Source: an uncultured Planctomycetaceae bacterium
GTDB lineage: Bacteria; Planctomycetota; Planctomycetia; Pirellulales; Pirellulaceae
Assembly (NCBI GenBank): GCA_903863885.1
Contig: CAIPEB010000462.1
Coordinates: 1 to 32,099, forward strand
Length of the DNA stretch: 32,099 bases
Direction: 5' to 3'
In this document: positions 25,890 through 32,099 of the stretch, one piece after another
How positions within the stretch are numbered: the first letter of the stretch is position 1
How the letters are laid out: each line of letters begins with the position of its first letter
Translations under genes and position numbers: made by a program
The notes under the pieces: generated by a model
The model's input: only the letters and a program-made list of their open reading frames with translations
Databases searched by the model: none
Told to the model about the DNA's origin: nothing

Positions 25890-26973
25890 GCTTCCCTCCT
25901 AACCTTGACCTTTGCATCAGTGACGTTCCAAGCGACTGCACAAGGCGACCTGCGTGCCGTTCCGGGTTCATGAGGCGCGGAAGAGAGGATCTGAAGCCGC
26001 AAAGTGAGGCATCGGACAACAACTCGGACATGCCTGTTTCGCGGAACGGCCGCATTTCGCCGCCCCGCTATTCGCAAGATGCGTGCCATCAAATCGGGAA
26101 CCAGAATATGATTCTTATATTTACGGAATTAGGCGTATGATCCGCCAAATATGGGCGGCTGCCAGAATCTATGGTCTGCTGTCGCAACATATATGGTAGC
26201 CTCTGACGACGTAAGACCGTCACCGCGTCAGTTCACGATAGGTGCACCCCGCGGGGCCTGGAGCGAATTCCGCTCGAGGCAAGAGCCATTGACGGAAATC
26301 CGTGCTCTGTGCGGATGTCCCAGCGACAGTGACGTCGCTAGCGTGGCTGGGAGCATCGGCATTCGGAAGAAACCGCCCGCGGCCGCAGGAGGCGGCATGC
26401 GGTCCAAGAAATGGCACGTGATTCACGCCGTTTCGACGAAGACTGCGCGTGTCCGGAATCTGAAGAACTGATGCACGGAGACAGCTGAGTCGACGGAACC
26501 ACCGCGCCGTATCAAGACGACCTGCTCGACTTCACACTTGCGTGACAGGTTTGTGCAAAGTGATTGGCCAGTGTGCAAGCGGCGCTCCGATCCGCATCGT
26601 GGCCTCTTCGCGTGTGAGGTGTCAGGCCACAACACTGTGCGTGCGCGATGCGGCGGAGATGGTTGATTCCATTGCGGCGGCCAATATCTCTTAATGTTGA
26701 CTGTTTCCTCCAGAATGCCTCGGGCCGTGGCAAGAGCTTCCACCACCCCCGCACAGAACGCGGTATCGATGATTCCGTCACGGGCATTCCGGCATATGGT
26801 CTGGATTCGTTGCCGGGCTCTCAGCAGGGTTTTCCAATTCAACGCGAGAAATCACGTCAATTCGGCAAGATGTGACTGGGCGGCACGCCAAGTGCTTCGC
26901 GGGAGCAGCGGTGTTAGAGTTGAAGCAGTGCTGAAGTGGGAGCAGCGTCCGTTTGTTCTTTGGAGGTGACCTG
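25890..26973. other. 1.1-kb region without a convincing gene
   Basis: Open frames here (longest ~140 codons on the minus strand at 26423-26842) show no signal peptide, conserved motif or ribosome-binding site and seem non-coding. 26100-26160 is distinctly AT-rich (TTCTTATATTTACGGAATTA) and may be a promoter area for the divergent DUF1559 and sulfatase genes. CCGCC-AAATATG-GGCGG near 26142-26158 is a small hairpin. Confidence 0.45.
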
Positions 26974-28410
26974 ATGCGACTTGCATGGTGGGCCGAGCGA
27001 GTTGGAGCGATTGCGGCGTCCGTGGCGGCGATGGCGGGGGGCGCTGTGTTCTCCGCCGAGACGGCGCCGAAGCCGAACATCGTGTACATACTTGCTGACG
27101 ACTATGGATGGGCTGATGTGGGGTACCATGGCGGCGAAATCAAGACGCCGAATCTCGACAGGTTGGCGGGCACGGGCGCCAAGCTGGAACAGTTCTACGT
27201 ACAGTCCGTGTGCACGCCGACACGGGCGGCCCTGATGACGGGGCGCTATCCGTCTCGACTGGGGCTCCAGGTCGGCGTGGTGCGTCCGTGGGCACAATAC
27301 GGGTTACCGCTCGAGGAGCGGACGCTTCCGCAGGCTCTGCAGGAAGCCGGCTATGAGACGTACATCACCGGCAAGTGGCACCTGGGGCACTTTCAACCTG
27401 CCTATCTGCCCACGCACCGCGGGTTTGGTCACCAGTACGGCCACTACAACGGAGCCATCGACTATTTCACGCATCAGCGGGACGGCGGATTGGATTGGCA
27501 CCGCGACGACAAGGCGTTGCGCGAAGAAGGTTACAGCACGAATCTGATCGCCGGGGAAGCCGTCCGAATTCTGAAGGAGCATGACCCGCAGAAGCCGCTC
27601 TTTCTGTATGTGCCATTCAATGCGGTTCATGCGCCGCATCAGGTTCCGGAAAAATACACGGCCCCCTATCCGAAGCTTCCCGAACCGCGTCGCACTTATG
27701 CGGGAATGGTCGCCGCGCTGGATGAGGCGGTCGGCCGGATTGTTGATCAACTGGATTCCGGCGGTTTGCGAGACAAGACCTTGATTGTGTTTCACAGCGA
27801 CAACGGCGGTCCGTACCCGGGAGAGGTCACAAGCAACGGTCCGCTGCGCGGAAGCAAAGCCACATTGTACGAAGGCGGAGTGCGCGTGACGGCGTTTGCC
27901 ACATGGCCCGGCCACATACCGGCTGGATCGACGGTGAATGAGCCGTTGCATGTGACGGATTGGTACCCGACGCTGCTTGGGCTGGCGGGCGCGTCGTTGG
28001 AGCAATCCGCTGCGCTGGACGGAAACGACGCATGGGGCACAATTGCCGCCGGAAAGCCGACGCCACACGAGGAAATCCTGCTCAATACGACGCCTGCCGC
28101 GGGAGGCATTCGCGCAGGCAACTGGAAGCTGGTCATCAACGGAAATCGCGAACACAACGACGGACGCGATCCGGAAACGGGACGCGTGACCGGGTGGATT
28201 CCCGAAAATGGTACGTCCGCCGAGATTGTGGAACTATTCGACCTGTCAAAAGACCCGTATGAGAAGACGAATCTCGCCGCCCAACAGCCGGAAAAAGTGA
28301 AAGAACTGCGATCGCGCTACCATAGCTATGCGCGTCAGGCCGTCGCGCCGAAGGTCGCCCCGGCGGCAAGAGGGTTTAAATCACCCGCGGTCTGGGGTGA
28401 GCCGAACTGA
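26974..28410 (+). CDS. Secreted arylsulfatase-family hydrolase
   Basis: A 478-residue type I sulfatase. Residues ~1-29 are a signal peptide (VGAIAASVAAMAGGAVFSAE). The alkaline-phosphatase-like fold begins with PNIVYILADDYGWADVG, whose D42 and D43 bind calcium. The active-site motif is C80-T-P-T-R (C/S-x-P-x-R), whose Cys is converted to formylglycine by an FGE. GKWHLGH and a HSDNGGP metal site are present, as is NWKLV near the end. The product would remove sulfate groups from sulfated polysaccharides or similar substrates outside the cytoplasm; many paralogs exist in marine planctomycetes. The start has GGAGG seven bases upstream. The following gene, a secreted family often paired with hydrolases, may form an operon with it. 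Confidence 0.96.
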   Translation: MRLAWWAERVGAIAASVAAMAGGAVFSAETAPKPNIVYILADDYGWADVGYHGGEIKTPNLDRLAGTGAKLEQFYVQSVCTPTRAALMTGRYPSRLGLQVGVVRPWAQYGLPLEERTLPQALQEAGYETYITGKWHLGHFQPAYLPTHRGFGHQYGHYNGAIDYFTHQRDGGLDWHRDDKALREEGYSTNLIAGEAVRILKEHDPQKPLFLYVPFNAVHAPHQVPEKYTAPYPKLPEPRRTYAGMVAALDEAVGRIVDQLDSGGLRDKTLIVFHSDNGGPYPGEVTSNGPLRGSKATLYEGGVRVTAFATWPGHIPAGSTVNEPLHVTDWYPTLLGLAGASLEQSAALDGNDAWGTIAAGKPTPHEEILLNTTPAAGGIRAGNWKLVINGNREHNDGRDPETGRVTGWIPENGTSAEIVELFDLSKDPYEKTNLAAQQPEKVKELRSRYHSYARQAVAPKVAPAARGFKSPAVWGEPN

Positions 28411-28440
28411 TTGCACTCGATAGTGTCCCAACGACCGGCT

Positions 28441-28483
28441 GGCTGTCCGAGTCGCCGACCTTCGGGTGAGCGCTCGGGCAGCC
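28441..28483. other. Hairpin after the sulfatase gene
   Basis: GGCTGTCCGAG and CTCGGGCAGCC pair over 11 positions (one G-T) around a 21-base loop. No T-run follows, so it is not a standard terminator; it may stabilise the sulfatase mRNA end or attenuate transcription into the next gene. Confidence 0.5.
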
Positions 28484-28554
28484 GGCCCCCCGCTCCTGTC
28501 GCGGATCGCGGGCTGCACTCGTCTCAAGAAGCAGAACATTCAAGGGAGGAAGAT

Positions 28555-29235
28555 ATGTCGATTCGTTCGCTCGCATCGGGCGCGATGCTCGTTTTGTCGG
28601 TGGCTGCCGTCGGTTTGTCGGCGGAGAGTACTCTCGTTCCCGACCTGGCGCGAATTGGCGACAGCCAGATCTGAGATCTGGTCAACGCCACCGCGAAGTC
28701 TGTTCAGGAAGGCGATAAGTCGTTCGTTCAACTGCAGGCCGGGGGAAAGGAAGGAGGTACCGGAGACCAAGCGGGACTGGCGCTTGTCAAAGGTGTCGAA
28801 TTCAGGCAGGGGACCATTGAACTCGATCTCAAGGGGCGCAATGTGCGTCAGCGGAGTTTCCTGGGAGTCGCGTTCCACGCTTTGGACAACAAGCAGCTGG
28901 AGGGGATCTACTTCCGCCCTTTCAATTTCCGTGCTGATCCGCCTTTCAAGACACGAGCCGTGCAGTACATTTCCTGGCCTGAAAACACCTGGCAAAAGCT
29001 TCGCGAACAGAAACCGGGCGTGTTCGAAAACGCCGTCCATCCGGTTCCCGATCCGGACGGATGGTTTCACGCGAGGATCGAGGTCGAGGCAAAGCAGGTG
29101 CGGGTGTTCGTCGACAACTCCGCGGAGCCCAGTCTGGTGGTTGAGCGGCTGACGGACCGCAATACGGGCGGAGTCGGGCTCTGGGCCGATATTTTCGATG
29201 GCGGGTTCGCCAATTTGAAGATCACGCCCAAGTGA
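28555..29235 (+). pseudogene. Secreted DUF1080/LamG-like protein gene with one in-frame TGA
   Basis: The start is good (GGGAGGA six bases before the ATG) and the first 22 residues are a signal peptide (LASGAMLVLSVAAVGLSAES). After 39 codons the frame meets TGA at 28672-28674, then continues open in the same frame for 186 codons to 29235. The whole reading of ~226 residues looks like one protein: LARIGDSQI-[stop]-DLVNATAKSV, VEFRQGTIELDLKGRNV, SFLGVAFHALDN, GIYFRPFNFRA, AVQYISWPENTWQKLRE, DGWFHARIEVEAKQVRVFVDN, GGVGLWADIFDGGFANLKI. This matches a secreted beta-sandwich of the DUF1080/concanavalin type. A single TGG-to-TGA change would explain it. The gene could be a fresh pseudogene, a readthrough gene or a sequencing error. 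Confidence 0.8.
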
Positions 29236-29238
29236 CCG

Positions 29239-29253
29239 GGCGGCTGGGCCGCC
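29239..29253. other. Short GC hairpin after the interrupted gene
   Basis: GGCGGC-TGG-GCCGCC is a perfect 6-bp stem with a 3-base loop, starting four bases after the stop. No T-run follows. It is a possible weak terminator. The rest of the ~240 bases up to the convergent reductase gene shows nothing I can support. Confidence 0.4.
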
Positions 29254-29493
29254 TCTCGGTTCGGTGCTGACCCGCCGGACTGAAACCCCGCTCCCGTTGT
29301 CGCTGGACTTTGCGCTGGAGAGGAGCGTTCCTGCCGTCAGGCAACGCGAGGAAATACGTAAACGACTCGTCGCCTGCTTGTGAGAGTACCGCTTGTTGCG
29401 TCAAAGAAGCGAAACGGTCAACTTGTTCTTTCGCTCTGCCTGAGTGCCTCAGTTGCGCGCGGCGTGCGAGCCGGGCGCCGGGCCGGAGTGATT

Positions 29494-31821
29494 TCAACCT
29501 TTGCGAATGACCACTTTCCAATGTGCGCCCATCTGATCGACGGTCAGAACATGATGTCCGTCTTTGCGCACGCTATCCGGGACGTTTCGCGTTCCCGGTT
29601 CGTCCAGGAGCACGGATAGCGTTTCGCCGCTGCGCATCTGGTCGAGCAACATCCGGGTCTTCACGTAGTTGAGTGGACAGACCACGCCGCGAAAGTCGGC
29701 CTGACGTTCCGGCGATTTATCGGTGGGCTGCTCATCTGTCACAACAGCCGGCAATGTCGATGCGACGGGCTTGAACCGCAGCGAAGCGTCCATGCCCGCA
29801 TAAAGCTGGTTGATCGCATCGACAAATCGCGAGACTTCCGTCGGTTGAAAGGCGCGATCTGTCTGCTCGCCGGATAGAATTGTCTTTGCGCGCAGGATCA
29901 GGCCGCCGGCGGCGGAGTCGACCAATTGTTCCTCCACGAAGTGCCGCTGGAAGAGCTCCAGCGTCTGTGCCGCCTCTTCGGCCTGAAGGCCTCGGGTGAC
30001 CAGCAGCGAGCGGGCGGCCAGCACGATAGCGTCGACGAGGCGTCCTTGATCCGCGGCCTCGCGGGCGCTCTTCAGATCCACTTCGATCAGATCGAACACG
30101 CCCGCGCCGCATTCGCCGGGCCCTCTCCCGGCCAATGAGAACGGCTCACTGGCACCCCAGTCGAAGTGGAGTTCGTCATTGGCTGTCTGGTCGGGACCGC
30201 ACTGGTGTTTCTCGGCCAGAGAAGCAAGCAACTTCCGGCCCGACTCGTCCAGGTACTTGCCGAAATCCGGGTATGCGGACGATGCGCGGAATGACGCAAC
30301 CAATTCGCGGACGAGTTTCGGCAGGTTCTTGGCGGGAACCGCGGTATCTCCTTCGGCAAAACGAGTCTCGCCCTCGGCAACGCGTCCCCCGACCTGAACG
30401 ACATAGTGCGGCATCAGGCGACCGTTCACGCGTCGCGCCACGCCATGGAGTCCGATGTCGGCAATCGGGTGCCGTCCGCACGCGTTGGGGCAGCCGCTGA
30501 TATGAATGCGGAGATCCCTTGCAACGTCGAGATCCAGATTGGCATTGGACAGTTCTTGCGCGACGACTGCGGCCAGGCCGCGTGAAAGACAGATCCCGAG
30601 CCGGCAGGTTGCCGCGCCGGTGCAGGCGATGAGATTCCGCAATACGGGCGGAAGCGGCAGAGCGAGATCCAGTGCGGCAAGCAACGGGTAGAGTCGGTGC
30701 AATTCACTTTCATGCACCCATCGCAGGACAAGATTCTGGGATTGCGTCGTTCGCACAAGCCGCTCGCCGAACTGTTCCACCACATGTGAGAACCGGCTGA
30801 GGCGGTCCGCGTCGAGATCCCCGAGTTTCAGAGGTATGTGGACGAGGAATCGGTCGGGTTGTTTCTGAGGAGTCGCGTTTCGTTGGAGCCAAAGGCCAAA
30901 GGCGCCCCCTCCCGATTCTCTCGAAGCGGGCTGCTGTCCAATGGCCGGTGATCCGCCGGGAAACTCCCGGAGTTCAGCGAAGTCCGGCCGCGAAGCCCGC
31001 AGTTTGTTCAGTTCGTGCTCGTACAGTTCTCGAAAGCGTGGCAGACCGATTTGTTCGATCAGGAAACGCAGGCGGGCTTTGTTGCGATTCTTGCGGTTTC
31101 CGTGCTGGTCAAAGACCCGTTTCACCGCTTCGGCAACCTCATGAGTCCGGGCGGCCGGCACAAACTCTTCGAAGAGAGTCGCGGTGCGGCTTTCCAATCC
31201 CATGCCCCCCGCGATGTGCACGGAGAAGCCCGATACGCCGTTCTTCGTCTTGGCGATGAATCCCAGGTCGTTGACAGTTGCGCCCGCGCAGTCGCGGGAG
31301 CAACCGGAAAAAGCGATCTTGTATTTTCGCGGGAGCTGGTAGGACAGCGGATCCGGCAGGAGCGACTCGGTGAGGGAAATCACGTGAGGCGACACGTCGA
31401 AAACTTCGTCCGGACAGACGCCCGCGTCGCAGCACCCCGTGATGTTTCGCACCGTGTTTCCGCCGCCGCCGCGCGTCGACAGTCCAGCGGAGTGCAGTTC
31501 TTCCAGCGCCGGATGGATGTCGTCGAGCAGCACACGGTGCACCTGCACGTCCTGTCGCGTAGTTACGTGGAGCACGCCGTTGCCGTGCTTGCGCGAAACC
31601 GATGCGAGGGCCCGCATTTGATGGGGGAGTATCGCTCCCGCCGGACAGCGGCAGCGCAGCATGTAAGTGTCCGGCTCGCGCTGTTCGTAGATCCCACGCG
31701 GAACGCGGAAAGAGCGGTATTCGGCCGCAGAGATCTCGCCGCGTTTGAATCGCTCCGTTTCTTCGCGGTATTTCCGCAGGTCGTCCTGAAAGCTATCCGG
31801 CAATCGAAGGATTGTCTCCAT
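29494..31821 (-). CDS. Siroheme nitrite/sulfite reductase with C-terminal TusA domain
   Basis: About 775 residues from METILRLPDSF; the frame is open 35 codons further up (to 31926) without conserved residues. It has two tandem halves of the ferredoxin-type nitrite/sulfite reductase fold. The second half has the full siroheme/[4Fe-4S] ligand set, C400-x5-C406 and C444-x3-C448. Unusually the first half also has C130-x5-C136 and C174-x3-C178. After residue ~560 a helical region of ~130 residues follows (EADLKSAREAADQGRLVDAI-type), then a TusA domain at ~700-775 with the carrier Cys in DFRGVVCPLNYVK. The enzyme probably reduces sulfite to sulfide (or nitrite to ammonia) in the cytoplasm with ferredoxin as donor. 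The TusA end suggests sulfur is passed on as a protein-bound persulfide, favouring sulfite. It is convergent with the interrupted secreted-protein gene. Confidence 0.93.
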   Translation of the reverse strand: METILRLPDSFQDDLRKYREETERFKRGEISAAEYRSFRVPRGIYEQREPDTYMLRCRCPAGAILPHQMRALASVSRKHGNGVLHVTTRQDVQVHRVLLDDIHPALEELHSAGLSTRGGGGNTVRNITGCCDAGVCPDEVFDVSPHVISLTESLLPDPLSYQLPRKYKIAFSGCSRDCAGATVNDLGFIAKTKNGVSGFSVHIAGGMGLESRTATLFEEFVPAARTHEVAEAVKRVFDQHGNRKNRNKARLRFLIEQIGLPRFRELYEHELNKLRASRPDFAELREFPGGSPAIGQQPASRESGGGAFGLWLQRNATPQKQPDRFLVHIPLKLGDLDADRLSRFSHVVEQFGERLVRTTQSQNLVLRWVHESELHRLYPLLAALDLALPLPPVLRNLIACTGAATCRLGICLSRGLAAVVAQELSNANLDLDVARDLRIHISGCPNACGRHPIADIGLHGVARRVNGRLMPHYVVQVGGRVAEGETRFAEGDTAVPAKNLPKLVRELVASFRASSAYPDFGKYLDESGRKLLASLAEKHQCGPDQTANDELHFDWGASEPFSLAGRGPGECGAGVFDLIEVDLKSAREAADQGRLVDAIVLAARSLLVTRGLQAEEAAQTLELFQRHFVEEQLVDSAAGGLILRAKTILSGEQTDRAFQPTEVSRFVDAINQLYAGMDASLRFKPVASTLPAVVTDEQPTDKSPERQADFRGVVCPLNYVKTRMLLDQMRSGETLSVLLDEPGTRNVPDSVRKDGHHVLTVDQMGAHWKVVIRKG

Positions 31822-31997
31822 GCGCCCGCTATTCCGTAAAGTTGTCGGTCCGTGTGAAGTTTCAGACGCTGTGACGTTTGAGAACGTGTTTGAAAAATCC
31901 AGTTCACCCTTTCGCACGGAGGTCATGCGGTTTAGAAGTGGTTGCGCCGTCGTGATTCCTGCTTCACTCTCCCTCTGGGCTCGTTGTACTACACAAG

Positions 31998-32099
31998 TTA
32001 ATTGCGCGAAAATTTTTTCTTCGAGCCTGGCCCGAAGGCATTCCAGGCGTTGGACAGGTCGTAGCTGCGCTGCAATCCAACCCAGAGGGTTTGCGTTCC
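31998..32099 (-). CDS. 3' end of an unidentified gene
   Basis: The minus frame is open from the window edge to TAA at 31998-32000. The last 33 residues read GTQTLWVGLQRSYDLSNAWNAF, then GPGSKKKFSRN. The start lies outside the window. The residues look protein-like, with regular aromatics and polar turns, but I do not recognise a family. It is on the same strand as the reductase and lies ~180 bases upstream of it. No terminator is visible between them. Confidence 0.45.
   Translation of the reverse strand, partial: GTQTLWVGLQRSYDLSNAWNAFGPGSKKKFSRN

Noticed and set aside
26423-26842. 139-codon minus frame upstream of the sulfatase
   Set aside because: No ribosome-binding site, signal, conserved motif or plausible neighbour; composition changes halfway.

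Overview
The window looks like a chromosomal piece of a planctomycete, probably one able to fix nitrogen. The lineage call rests on gene types that are typical of Planctomycetes when found together: a DUF1559 protein with a prepilin-type N-terminus, a secreted arylsulfatase, a Ser/Thr kinase ending in a formylglycine-generating-enzyme (FGE) domain, a TusA-fused nitrite/sulfite reductase, and a secreted protein with a HELGH metalloprotease-like motif. The DNA is GC-rich, and many long antisense frames stay open only because of GC-rich third codon positions.

Left arm (1-8.9 kb): a truncated secreted protein, a signal-peptide protein with internal beta-type repeats, the kinase-FGE fusion, a slipin/SPFH protein on the opposite strand, two tRNA-like genes, and a two-gene sulfur unit (a DsrE-like protein and a TusA-MetE fusion). 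Three related inverted-repeat elements each lie within about 15 bases downstream of a stop codon.

Decayed strip (8.9-10.1 kb): the 3' end of a SufS-type cysteine desulfurase that has lost its catalytic Cys, a frameshifted fragment of a conserved hypothetical protein, and a fragment resembling DUF3034.

Nif block (10.2-22.7 kb, all minus strand). In transcription order it holds nifA, then nifH, nifD, nifK, a molbindin (Mop), nifE, nifN, nifB, a thioredoxin-like [2Fe-2S] ferredoxin, nifV and a GNAT acetyltransferase. From nifH onward the spacing is tight, with ATGA overlaps at nifD/nifK and nifV/GNAT, so it is probably one operon. It supplies the Fe protein (NifH), the MoFe protein (NifDK), the FeMo-co assembly scaffold and core (NifEN, NifB), homocitrate (NifV), a candidate molybdenum binder (Mop) and a candidate electron or cluster carrier (ferredoxin). 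NifD carries the large insertion known from Clostridium-type enzymes, yet no nifI (PII-like) genes lie between nifH and nifD. nifS, nifU, nifX and nifQ are not in the window.

Right arm (22.7-32.1 kb): a divergent rpiB with altered active-site residues, a metY 3' remnant, a DUF1559-lipoprotein pair with a likely terminator, about 1.1 kb without a convincing gene, a sulfatase, a secreted-protein gene interrupted by one in-frame TGA, the nitrite/sulfite reductase-TusA fusion, and the 3' end of an unknown gene.

Two themes deserve attention. The nif block is bracketed by decayed fragments of sulfur-metabolism genes (sufS on the left, metY on the right). TusA-type sulfur-carrier domains are fused to two different enzymes, one on each side of the nif block.
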